The position numbers were made by a program, and so were the translations under genes. DNA of 64,000 nt, from the NCBI GenBank assembly GCA_964423835.1, contig CAYRGJ010000002.1, positions 122,050-186,049 on the forward strand, read 5' to 3'. This DNA is from JAFGCL01 sp964423835. GTDB taxonomy: Bacteria; Chloroflexota; Dehalococcoidia; UBA2247; RBG-13-53-26. Below, piece after piece: positions 57,116 through 64,000 of the stretch. Within the stretch, counting starts at the first letter, position 1. Each line of letters opens with the position of its first letter. The notes beneath the pieces were generated by a model that was not told where the DNA came from, searched no databases, and saw only the letters and a program-made list of their open reading frames with translations.

Positions 57116-59317
57116 TCAGCCCGCCCGCGCTACCTCCACCAGGGTGGAGTTGCAGGTGAAGGAGCCGCCGGGGGAAAGCTCGTCGCTGGTGAGCACGTTG
57201 GCGCACCCGGCGCGGTCCACCCCCCTGGCGTCGGGCGAGTACCAGGCGCCGTGGGGGACGTCCACCACCCCCGGCATGATGCGCTCGCTGACCCGGGCCC
57301 GGATGTCGATAGTGCCCCGGTCGTTGAAGACACGCACCATGTCCCCGTCCTTGATGCCGCGCACCCGGGCATCGGCGGTGCTGATGGTGACCGTGTGGGG
57401 CTGGAGCTCCTTCAGCCAGGGCAGGTTTTCGAACTGGCTGAGGGCCCGCCTCTTGAGCTGGGTGGCGACCAGCTGCAGAGGGTACTTCCTGGCCAGGGGG
57501 TCCCCGGGGCCCTCCCGGCCGTCGAAGTACTGCGGAATCGGCGTCAGGTTGGGGATGCCCAGGTCGGCCCACTGCCGGGAGTAGATCTCGATTTTGCCGG
57601 AAGGAGTAGGAAAGGGGTTCCGCGCCGGGTCTTCTATCTGCTTGCGGAAGGCCACGTACGGGATCAGCATGTTCAGCCGGTAGATGCCCTTCTTGCGGAA
57701 GCGGCGGTAATCGTACACCCCGTTGGCCATGGCCCGGTCCTCGAGCATCTCTTCTTCGGTCTTGGTGACGTATCCCGCCAGCCCCATCCTGCCGGCCAGG
57801 TCCGCGGCAATCCGCCAGGGAGGCCGGGCTTCGCCCCGGGGCTCAATGACCTTGTTCACGGCGCCGATGTACGCTGCTCCCACACCGTAGGTCACGTCAT
57901 TGCGCTCCAGGTAGGTGGCCACCGGCAGCACGATGTCGGCAAACCTGGCGGTGGGCGTCATGAACTGCTCCTGGACCATCACGAACTCCAGCGAACGCAG
58001 CGCCTGCGCGATCTTGTTGGAGTCAGGCATCTGGACCAGGTAGTTGCAGCCGGCGATGACCATGGCCTTGAAGTCGGCGTGGTAGCCCCCGGCCTGGCCC
58101 TTCAGGATGGCATCGGCCAGCTTGGAGAAGTGGACCCGCGGCTTGCGGTACGAGAGCAGCCCCGGCTTTCGCGGAGAGCCCTTCTCCACCGGATTGGCCA
58201 CATGCTCGATGCAGTTGATCACGGCCTCCATCGGGTAAGGGAAACCGCCCACCACGGATTCCCAGGCCCTGGCCCCGGCATCGCCCCCGTGAACACCCAC
58301 GTTCCCGGTCATGGCCGCCAGGGTGATGGCCGCGCGGTGGTACTGCTCTCCGCAGGCCGTGCGGCCGGGGGCGACGCCCGCCATCAGGGCCGCCGGCTTC
58401 ACCATGGCGTAGTCCTGCGCCAGGTGGACGATGGTCGCCTCCGGCACGCCCGTAATGGCGGCGGCCCACTCCGGGGTCTTGGGCACGCCGTCCTCCCGAC
58501 CCAGCACGTAGTCCCGGAACTTGTCGAACCCGATGGTGTACCTGTCCAGGAACCCCTGGCTGTGCAGCTGTCCTCGTATCATGACATTGGCCATGGCCAG
58601 GAGCATGGCGGTATCGGTGCCCGGCCTGATGGGGATCCACTGGTTGGCAAAGGTGGCGGCGCTGTCCGTAAAGCGTGGGTCGATGCAGACGATCCTGGCC
58701 CCGGCCTCCCTGGCCCTGGCCAGGTACCAGCAGGTGTTCGCGCCGCTGACGGTGTCGGCCGGGTTCCAGCCCCACATGATGATCAGCCGGGAGTTCACCA
58801 GGTCGTCGCGGGTATTGCTGCAGAAGTAGGTGCCATAGGAGACCAGGGAGGCATAAACGCCCGCATGAAAGGAGGTTATGCCCCAGGGAGCGGTATAGCC
58901 GCCGAACATGCCCAGCAGCCTCTCCAGGCCGCCGCAGTTGTTCAGGGTACAGACATCGCCAGCCCCCTGCGCCAGCATGATGGAGGCCGGTCCATGGGTA
59001 TCCCTCACCCGGGTGAGCTCGCTGGCGGTCCGGCCCAGGGCCTCATCCCAGGAGATGCGCTCAAACTTCCCTTCCCCGCGCTGGCCCACCCTCTTCAGGG
59101 GGTACAGCAGGCGATCCGGCGCGTACACCCTCTGGCGATAGGCCCGGCCCCTCAGGCAACCGCGAAGCTGGGGCTCCCGGCCATCGTCGGCCTCGATCCG
59201 GGTGATGGCTCCGTCCCTGACGTGGACCTTCATCAGGCAGGCGCCGCCACAGTGGCTGGCGCACATGGTGTGGACGGTCTTCTCGCCCTTGTGCTTGAGC
59301 CCTTTGCCGTCGCTCAT
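57116..59317 (-). CDS. DmsA-like molybdopterin oxidoreductase, without Tat signal
   Basis: Molybdenum bis-MGD enzyme of 733 residues, DMSO-reductase family. Near the N-terminus CASHCGGACLMKVHVRDGAI and RGCLRGRAYRQRVYAPDRLLYPLKRVG match DmsA, including the four Cys for a [4Fe-4S] cluster. Cofactor motifs such as GWNPADTVSGANTCWYLARA and GVNPGR-type loops are recognisable. No twin-arginine signal is present (protein starts MSDGKGLKHKGEKTVHTM), so it probably works in the cytosol. Its ATG overlaps the stop of the VOC gene by four bases. Substrate (S- or N-oxide, or a hydroxylated aromatic) is not readable. Confidence 0.85.
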   Translation of the reverse strand: MSDGKGLKHKGEKTVHTMCASHCGGACLMKVHVRDGAITRIEADDGREPQLRGCLRGRAYRQRVYAPDRLLYPLKRVGQRGEGKFERISWDEALGRTASELTRVRDTHGPASIMLAQGAGDVCTLNNCGGLERLLGMFGGYTAPWGITSFHAGVYASLVSYGTYFCSNTRDDLVNSRLIIMWGWNPADTVSGANTCWYLARAREAGARIVCIDPRFTDSAATFANQWIPIRPGTDTAMLLAMANVMIRGQLHSQGFLDRYTIGFDKFRDYVLGREDGVPKTPEWAAAITGVPEATIVHLAQDYAMVKPAALMAGVAPGRTACGEQYHRAAITLAAMTGNVGVHGGDAGARAWESVVGGFPYPMEAVINCIEHVANPVEKGSPRKPGLLSYRKPRVHFSKLADAILKGQAGGYHADFKAMVIAGCNYLVQMPDSNKIAQALRSLEFVMVQEQFMTPTARFADIVLPVATYLERNDVTYGVGAAYIGAVNKVIEPRGEARPPWRIAADLAGRMGLAGYVTKTEEEMLEDRAMANGVYDYRRFRKKGIYRLNMLIPYVAFRKQIEDPARNPFPTPSGKIEIYSRQWADLGIPNLTPIPQYFDGREGPGDPLARKYPLQLVATQLKRRALSQFENLPWLKELQPHTVTISTADARVRGIKDGDMVRVFNDRGTIDIRARVSERIMPGVVDVPHGAWYSPDARGVDRAGCANVLTSDELSPGGSFTCNSTLVEVARAG

Positions 59318-60261
59318 CCCCGGCTCTTGCGCCGCTCCCCGGGCCACAGAATCTCGGCCATCACTCCACCCACCCCGGCGGTGTCCAGGTAGGCGAAAGC
59401 GGTGGAACCGAAGTGCTTCCAGAAGATGGGCTCTATCCCCTTCCGGTGGAACCCGGCCAGCGCCCCGTCGAAATCATCCACGCGGAACCCCAGGTGGTGC
59501 AGCCCCTCGTGGCCGGCCCGCAGGAACTCGGTGTAGATGTTCTCCCCTTCCAGGGGCTGGATCAGCTCGATCTGCAGCGGGCCGGAGCCGGCGAAACCCA
59601 CCTTGATGCTGGAGTCGGCGGGCCGCCCCCGCAGGTTGGCGCCATCGAACCTGACCTCCGGCACGATGGAGAACGGGCCCCATCCGAACGTGGAATGGTA
59701 GAATGCCGCCGTCTGCTCCAGGTCGCGTACCACCAGGCCCACCTGGTCCACCGGGGGCAGGGATGTGGAGGATGTGCCGGCGGCCCGGCCGGACTCCGCG
59801 GCGCCCCTGCCGGATGCCTTCTTCTCGAAGAGCTCCACGGTCAGTCCGCTGGTCCTGTCCGCCTTCATGTAGGCGAAGGCGGCCACCCCGGGGAACCTCT
59901 GGCTCCACAGGGGATCGACGCCCTCCCGGGCCAGCGCCGCCAGCATCCCGTCGATATCGGCCACCCGGAAACGCAGGTGCTGCAGGCCCTCGCCGTGTCG
60001 CCGGAGGAACTCCGAGTGGGGCGTCTCACCCTCGAGGACCTGGATCAGCTCCATCTCCACCTCTCCTGAACGGGCCAGGGCCGTCCTCAGCCGGCAGTCC
60101 CCGGTCCGCCCGTCGTAGATGAAGCCCTTCTGCTCTCCCTCGCGGACCTTGAAGGGGCCCCAGCCGAAGATGGCGCTGAAGTGCTCCGCTGCCCGATCGA
60201 CGTCCTTCACCACGATGCCGATCTGCTCGACCGCGGGTAATCTGACTGCTGGCTCTCTCAT
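59314..60261 (-). CDS. Tandem VOC (glyoxalase/methylmalonyl-CoA-epimerase-like) protein
   Basis: Protein of 315 residues with two vicinal-oxygen-chelate domains. Domain 1 (8-145): QIGIVVKDVDRAAEHFSAIFGWGPFKV and GLQHLRFRVADIDGMLAAL. Domain 2 (165-300): QVGLVVRDLEQTAAFYHSTFGWGPFS, GLHHLGFRVDDFDGALAGF. The duplicated fold provides one metal site between halves. Related proteins are lactoylglutathione lyases, methylmalonyl-CoA epimerases or extradiol dioxygenases. It sits two bases after the DmsB-like gene and overlaps the DmsA-like gene by four, so it is part of a complex or pathway with that enzyme. This placement is unusual. Confidence 0.8.
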   Translation of the reverse strand: MREPAVRLPAVEQIGIVVKDVDRAAEHFSAIFGWGPFKVREGEQKGFIYDGRTGDCRLRTALARSGEVEMELIQVLEGETPHSEFLRRHGEGLQHLRFRVADIDGMLAALAREGVDPLWSQRFPGVAAFAYMKADRTSGLTVELFEKKASGRGAAESGRAAGTSSTSLPPVDQVGLVVRDLEQTAAFYHSTFGWGPFSIVPEVRFDGANLRGRPADSSIKVGFAGSGPLQIELIQPLEGENIYTEFLRAGHEGLHHLGFRVDDFDGALAGFHRKGIEPIFWKHFGSTAFAYLDTAGVGGVMAEILWPGERRKSRG

Positions 60262-60263
60262 CG

Positions 60264-60836
60264 CTATATGGGCAAGGGCATGGTCTCCGGCTTTGGCCTG
60301 AACACGACAGCTGGCCCTGTCCTTTCACTGTATCTGAATCCGACGGCATGCCGCGTCCGCCCATGCCTGGCCTCTATCTCCTCCAGGGGGCCAGCATCCA
60401 GGGCCCGCATGGGGCAACCGGCCACGCAGACGGGGGGCTTCTCCTCCAGCCAGCGATCCAGGCAGAAATCGCACTTCTGCATCCTGGCGTTCTTCTCCGC
60501 CCCGAACTGCGGGGCCTCGTAGGGGCAGGCCTTGAGGCATTTGTCGCACCGGTCCTTCCCCAGGCAGAGATCGCGGTTGACCAGCACTATGCCGTCCTCT
60601 TCCCGCTTGGAAATGGCCTGCACCGGGCAGGCCTTCACGCATGCCGGCTGCGCGCAGTGATAGCAGGCGCTGGCCATGAAGGCCACGAAGGGGTGGGGGT
60701 ACTTCCCGCGCTCGATGGTGCTCACCCTCATCCAGCTCGCCGGGCCGGCGGGCACGTCATGCCAGTCCTTGCAGGCCACCACGCAGGCAAAACAGCCGGT
60801 GCACCTGGTCTGGTCGAAGTAGAACGCCCGCTGCAT
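60264..60836 (-). CDS. DmsB-like 4Fe-4S electron-transfer subunit
   Basis: Protein of 190 residues with four cysteine groups, typical of DmsB: CTGCFACVVACKDW, CYHCAQPACVKACP, CLGKDRCDKCLKACPYEAP and CDFCLDRWLEEKPPVCVAGCP. Each should bind one [4Fe-4S] cluster, passing electrons to the DmsA-like subunit. The usual membrane anchor DmsC is missing; a VOC gene takes its place. The third group has an insertion (CLGKDRC instead of C..C). GAGGAGG precedes the ATG. It is first in the three-gene unit, starting 57 bases after cutA. Confidence 0.88.
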   Translation of the reverse strand: MQRAFYFDQTRCTGCFACVVACKDWHDVPAGPASWMRVSTIERGKYPHPFVAFMASACYHCAQPACVKACPVQAISKREEDGIVLVNRDLCLGKDRCDKCLKACPYEAPQFGAEKNARMQKCDFCLDRWLEEKPPVCVAGCPMRALDAGPLEEIEARHGRTRHAVGFRYSERTGPAVVFRPKPETMPLPI

Positions 60837-60892
60837 ATGCCTCCTCGCGCTAGGAGCCGCCGCGGCTCACCCGGCCGATGAGCCGGCCCGGA

Positions 60893-61225
60893 CTACCCAC
60901 CGGCCGTCTCCCGGTCCACCCAGTCCAGGTACTCGCGGTTGCCGGCCACGATGGGCAGGGCCACCACCTCCGGGACGGAGTAGCTGTGAAGATGCCTGAC
61001 GATCTCTACCACCTCGGGCACCAGGGCCGCTCTGGTCTTGACGATCAGCAGGGATTCCCGCGCTGAGTCCAGCTTCCCCTCCCACCAGAAGCGGGAGGCG
61101 ACCCCGGGGACGATGCTGACGCAGGCGGCCTTCCTCTGCTTCAGCAGGGCATCGGCGATCTTCCCTGATTCCTCCTCGCCGGAGGCGGTGACAAAGACCA
61201 CCACCTGGCCGGAGTCACTGCTCAC
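60893..61225 (-). CDS. cutA: Divalent-ion tolerance protein CutA1
   Basis: Small trimeric protein of 110 residues of the CutA family. VVVFVTASGEEESGKIADALL, ACVSIVPGVASRFWWEGKLD, and YSVPEVVALPIVAGNREYLDWV are its marks. CutA was linked to copper tolerance, but its true role is unclear; it also appears as a signalling or lipid-droplet-type scaffold. Its GTG start overlaps the end of arsM by 11 bases (GGAGGG upstream), so the two are translated together. Joint expression with an arsenic methyltransferase hints at a metal/metalloid stress unit. Confidence 0.9.
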   Translation of the reverse strand: MSSDSGQVVVFVTASGEEESGKIADALLKQRKAACVSIVPGVASRFWWEGKLDSARESLLIVKTRAALVPEVVEIVRHLHSYSVPEVVALPIVAGNREYLDWVDRETAGG

Positions 61226-62030
61226 GCGGCCCTCCCTGCCGGGCCGGCCGGGCCCGCCGCGCCCTCGGTTTGTGGGCCTTCACGGTGACGCTGAGAAACC
61301 GGTGCTGCTGGTGCTCCTCCGCCGTCTCCACGTAGAAGTCCCTTTCGTCGATCACCTGCACCCGGCCGAACCCGGCGTCCGACAGCCTGCGCAGGTAATC
61401 TCCCTTCTCCAGGGCGCCGGCGATGCAGCCCGACCAGGCATTCAGGTCATTCCGGAGAGCCGCCGGGACCGGCTTCTCGGAGACGATATCGGAGATGGAG
61501 AGGCGGCCGCCGGGCTTGAGCACCCGGAGCGCCTCACGAAACACCTTGTCTTTGTCCGTGGACAGGTTGATGACGCAGTTGCTGATGATGATGTCCACGG
61601 AGGTGTCATCCACCGGAAGCTTCTCGATCTCACCAAGGCGGAAGTCCACGTTGCGGTAGCCGTTGGCCTTCGCCAGCCGCCTGGCCCGGGTTACCATCTC
61701 CCTGGTCATGTCCACGCCAATGACCTTCCCCTTCGGGCCCACCCTGCCAGCGGCGATGAAGACGTCTATGCCCGCGCCGGAACCCAGATCGAGCACCACC
61801 TCGCCCTTCTTCAGGCTGGCCATGGCCGTGGGGCTGCCACAGCCCAGCCCCATGATGGCCTCCCTGGGGATGCGCTCCAGATCGGCCTTGGAGTAACCCA
61901 CTGCCTCAGCCTGAGACAGCGTGCTGACCCCGTCACAGGCGCAGGAGCAGGAGCAGGAGCAGTCCTCCTTGCTGACCGCTATCTCGGCGTATCTTTCTCT
62001 GACGACTTCCCTGATCTTAGACTTCCTCAC
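61215..62030 (-). CDS. arsM: Arsenite S-adenosylmethionine methyltransferase
   Basis: SAM-dependent methyltransferase of 271 residues that methylates trivalent arsenic. The SAM loop is VVLDLGSGAGIDVFIAAGRVG; arsenic-binding cysteines are Cys in IISNCVINLS and in AWSGCIAGAL, plus the GLGCGSP Cys of ArsM. The N-terminal CSCSCSCAC cluster is unusually dense and may bind As(III) or another soft metal. The C-terminus carries a basic run (HKPRARRARPARQGG). GTG start at 62030. It overlaps cutA by 11 bases and is the first gene of that unit. Confidence 0.9.
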   Translation of the reverse strand: MRKSKIREVVRERYAEIAVSKEDCSCSCSCACDGVSTLSQAEAVGYSKADLERIPREAIMGLGCGSPTAMASLKKGEVVLDLGSGAGIDVFIAAGRVGPKGKVIGVDMTREMVTRARRLAKANGYRNVDFRLGEIEKLPVDDTSVDIIISNCVINLSTDKDKVFREALRVLKPGGRLSISDIVSEKPVPAALRNDLNAWSGCIAGALEKGDYLRRLSDAGFGRVQVIDERDFYVETAEEHQQHRFLSVTVKAHKPRARRARPARQGGPREQ

Positions 62031-62156
62031 CGCTCACCTCTGATCCGGCACTCCCCACCAGCATCCACCCCCGCGGCGCCGGCAGGGCCGTTCTCCGTAA
62101 ATCATAGCCTATACCCGGCGGCCATTCAAAGCGCCGGCCGCCAGCACATGCCCTGC

Positions 62157-62185
62157 TTGTCCGTGATGGACCCGGACAGTATAAT
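62157..62185 (+). promoter_or_regulatory. Promoter TTGTCC-17-TATAAT
   Basis: A consensus TATAAT with TTGTCC 17 bases upstream, about 60 bases before the GNAT gene. One of the clearest promoters in the window. Confidence 0.7.
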
Positions 62186-62247
62186 CAGATCACTTCGGCG
62201 GCCCCCGGCGCGGCGGCCGCCGGGACCACCTTACGCTGGGAGGGCTC

Positions 62248-62823
62248 ATGCAGGGCGATAACAGAAGGACCACCCCTGAGGACGAAACATCGCGGAAGAG
62301 GGAGACCGAGATTGAGATCAGGGAGATGGAGGTCGACGACCTGGCGGCCGTCTTCCACCTTGGCGAGCAGATCTTCACCTCCGAGGATAATCCCACCCTC
62401 TACCGCACCTGGGACGAGTTCGAGGTTACGTCGCTGTTCAACTCGGACCCCGAGTTCTGCCTGGTGGCCGAGGCGGACCACACCATAGTGGGCTTCATCC
62501 TGGGGACCACGGTCACCAAGACCCGGTCCGCCTGGAAGTACGGCTACGTGGTGTGGCTGGCGGTCCTCCCGGGATGGCAGAGGTCAGGGCTGGGCAGCCG
62601 CCTCTTCGACAAGCTGGCGGAGAAGATGATCGGAGAAGGGGTGCGCATCTTCATGGTGGACACCGAGGCCAGCAACCAGCCGGCCCTCAACTTCTTCAAG
62701 AAGAAGGGCTTCGGAAACCCCGAGGAGCAGATCTACCTCACCCTGAACGTCAAGACCTACCAGGAGAAGCCCCGCCGCGGGCGCAGCTCCCGGAGAAAGC
62801 CGAAGAATGGCAGCGGCGCCTGA
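62248..62823 (+). CDS. GNAT-family N-acetyltransferase (RimI-like)
   Basis: Protein of 191 residues. IEIREMEVDDLAAVFHLGEQIF opens the fold, AVLPGWQRSGLGSRLFDKLAEKM is the acetyl-CoA-binding motif (QxxGxG as QRSGLG), and NQPALNFFKKKGFGNPEEQIYL is the C-terminal motif. The first 20 and last 20 residues are charged and disordered. It transfers acetyl groups to an amine, possibly a protein N-terminus. GGGAGGG precedes the ATG. Its last 17 bases overlap the start of the peptidase gene, so the two are coupled; both could act on an amino acid or peptide. Confidence 0.85.
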   Translation: MQGDNRRTTPEDETSRKRETEIEIREMEVDDLAAVFHLGEQIFTSEDNPTLYRTWDEFEVTSLFNSDPEFCLVAEADHTIVGFILGTTVTKTRSAWKYGYVVWLAVLPGWQRSGLGSRLFDKLAEKMIGEGVRIFMVDTEASNQPALNFFKKKGFGNPEEQIYLTLNVKTYQEKPRRGRSSRRKPKNGSGA

Positions 62824-63922
62824 GCCGGCCGCCGAGATCCAGCCTGAGAGGCTTCGGGCCCTCCTCAAGGACCTGGTGGAGATCTACAGCCCCTCCGGGA
62901 AAGAGGAGGAGGTGCTGGAGTTTGCCGAGGAGTACCTGAAGAAGCGCGGCCTGCCCGTGGAAAGACAGGTGGTGGACGAGAACCGCTATAACCTGGTGAT
63001 CATGCCGGAGAAGGCGGAGAACGTCGAGCTGTGCTTCGTGGGCCACCTGGACACCGTCACCGCCTGGGACCTCGATGACTACGGATTCCACGAGGATGAC
63101 GGGTGCATCAAAGGGCTGGGCGCGGTGGACATGAAGAGCGGCTGCGCCGCCATGATGGAGGCCTTCTGCACCCTGGCGGAGAACGGAAGGCCGCTCCGTT
63201 CCGTCGGCCTGGCCCTGGTCGTCGGCGAAGAGCAGGAGGGCGATGGGGCCAAGTCCCTCATGCGGGAGCACAGTTTCCCCTGGGCCCTGGTGGCCGAGCC
63301 CACCAATCTCGTCCCCTGCCTGGGGCACTACGGCTACCTGGAGGTCCTGCTGCGCACCCGGGGCAAGATAGCCCACTCCTCCATGCCCGAGCTGGGCCAG
63401 AATGCCATCGAGACCATGCTCAAGCTGCTGCTCAACCTGACCGAGTATGCGGACGCCGCCCCGCAGGGGCTGGTCTACAACCTCAGGCAGCTCTCGGGCT
63501 TTCCCGGCGGCTTCGTGGTGCCTGACAGCTGCGAGGCCTGGCTGGACATGCACCTGCCCCCGGACTCCAGGATGGAGACCCTCAAGGCCGACCTGGAGCA
63601 GCTGGTAGAGGAGGCGGAGCAGAACGTCTCCGGCATGGACGCCTACATCCGGTTCGAGAACGCCCACTCCGGGTATCTCATCTCGCCGAAGCGCCCGGTG
63701 GTGAAGAAGTTGCGGGAGGCCTACCACCAGATGGGCCTGCCGTGGGAGCCCCAGGTCTTCCGCAGCCACTCCGACGGCAACGTGCTGTGGGCCGGCGGCG
63801 CCGACCCGGTCATCCTGGGCCCTGGCAACCTGGAGACGGCGCACACCCCCGAGGAGACCGTGGACTTCCAGCAGGTGGTGCAGGCGGCCAGGCTGTACCT
63901 GACCTTCGCCCGTTCGCTGTGA
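62807..63922 (+). CDS. M20-family metallopeptidase/deacylase (ArgE/DapE/LysK-like)
   Basis: Protein of 371 residues, dinuclear zinc hydrolase. Metal residues can be placed: His in FVGHLDTV, Asp in AVDMKSGCAAM, the catalytic and ligand Glu pair in VVGEEQEGDGAK, the AEPTNLVP ligand, and His in ETAHTPEETVDF near the end. Family members deacylate N-acyl amino acids (ArgE, LysK) or cleave N-succinyl-diaminopimelate or dipeptides. LysK-type ([LysW]-lysine hydrolase) also fits. The overlap with an acetyltransferase suggests acetylation/deacetylation of the same metabolite. ATG 62807 lies within the end of the GNAT gene. The window ends 78 bases after the stop. Confidence 0.85.
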   Translation: MAAAPEPAAEIQPERLRALLKDLVEIYSPSGKEEEVLEFAEEYLKKRGLPVERQVVDENRYNLVIMPEKAENVELCFVGHLDTVTAWDLDDYGFHEDDGCIKGLGAVDMKSGCAAMMEAFCTLAENGRPLRSVGLALVVGEEQEGDGAKSLMREHSFPWALVAEPTNLVPCLGHYGYLEVLLRTRGKIAHSSMPELGQNAIETMLKLLLNLTEYADAAPQGLVYNLRQLSGFPGGFVVPDSCEAWLDMHLPPDSRMETLKADLEQLVEEAEQNVSGMDAYIRFENAHSGYLISPKRPVVKKLREAYHQMGLPWEPQVFRSHSDGNVLWAGGADPVILGPGNLETAHTPEETVDFQQVVQAARLYLTFARSL

Positions 63923-64000
63923 CCGCCCGGCAGGCCAGTGTGACGCGTTGCTGTATCTTGTTAGTCGGCAGGGGTTGACGTAGAGAGAAGAGACCCCGCA

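Noticed and set aside
54795..57572. Longer UvrA-like protein starting 170 codons upstream
   Set aside because: The extension overlaps the end of the DmsA-like gene and lacks UvrA sequence; the ATG at 57062 with GGAGAG begins the ABC module.
57251..59392. A 713-codon open frame opposite the DmsA-like gene
   Set aside because: Shadow frame; the minus-strand product has clear DmsA motifs and the plus-strand one has none.
1..64000. CRISPR arrays, rRNA genes or intact insertion sequences
   Set aside because: No regularly spaced short repeats, no rRNA signature sequences, and no transposase with terminal inverted repeats were seen.

Overview
The window is about 64 kb of high-GC bacterial DNA. The gene set fits an anaerobic, probably monoderm Chloroflexota bacterium, and Dehalococcoidia is my best guess. 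This is inferred from the MEDS/PAS/HD-GYP regulators, cysteine-rich ferredoxin-like proteins, a DmsAB-type molybdoenzyme, LL-DAP aminotransferase and a small HYWIID...CGE zinc-ribbon protein. No rRNA or marker tree is available, so the placement is not proven. Promoters often end in an extended -10 of the form GCTGGTATAMT. GTG and TTG starts are common.

Layout. 1-182 is the tail of a GH3 glycosidase. 287-4586 holds two convergent PAS/HD-GYP (c-di-GMP phosphodiesterase type) sensors. 5302-10187 holds a TIM-barrel protein, FabH, and a CHASE4 histidine kinase with a single-domain receiver. 10356-17083 holds small proteins, a cysteine-rich ferredoxin, GlpX, a histone-deacetylase-like hydrolase and a PEGA-like/FN3 surface protein. 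17297-17490 looks like an orphan promoter followed by a structured RNA. 17491-22846 holds a flavodoxin, a possible nucleotide-cyclase-like protein, transglutaminase-like, lipocalin-like, SDR, cupin and small zinc-ribbon genes.

22912-28737 is an accessory cluster built around five SpoIIAA/STAS-like paralogs plus at least two decayed pieces. The members share an upstream TTG-N10/11-TATAMT element. Between them lie SCP2-like, V4R-like, DUF1801-like and Fe-S genes.

28756-47415 is the most interesting part: a Pel-like exopolysaccharide locus. It has PelF-like glycosyltransferase and PelG-like exporter genes in one operon with a 4,6-dehydratase-like SDR, a C4-epimerase and a spherulin-4-type glycoside hydrolase. 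Two more hydrolases of that type, GlmS, a 2,171-residue secreted deacetylase-like/adhesin protein with 792-bp internal repeats and two LuxR-type response regulators surround it. A composite TAC-type DNA element recurs in its intergenic regions. I read it as synthesis, export, trimming and surface retention of an amino-sugar polymer, possibly alpha-1,4-GalNAc-rich like Pel. PelD and PelE are not seen.

47509-54798 holds a ribbon-helix-helix protein, a tRNA-Gly(CCC) beside a tyrosine recombinase, hflX, dapL, radC and prfB (with its programmed frameshift). 54795-63922 holds a short UvrA, a DmsA-like/VOC/DmsB-like operon, cutA, arsM, a GNAT acetyltransferase and an M20 peptidase.
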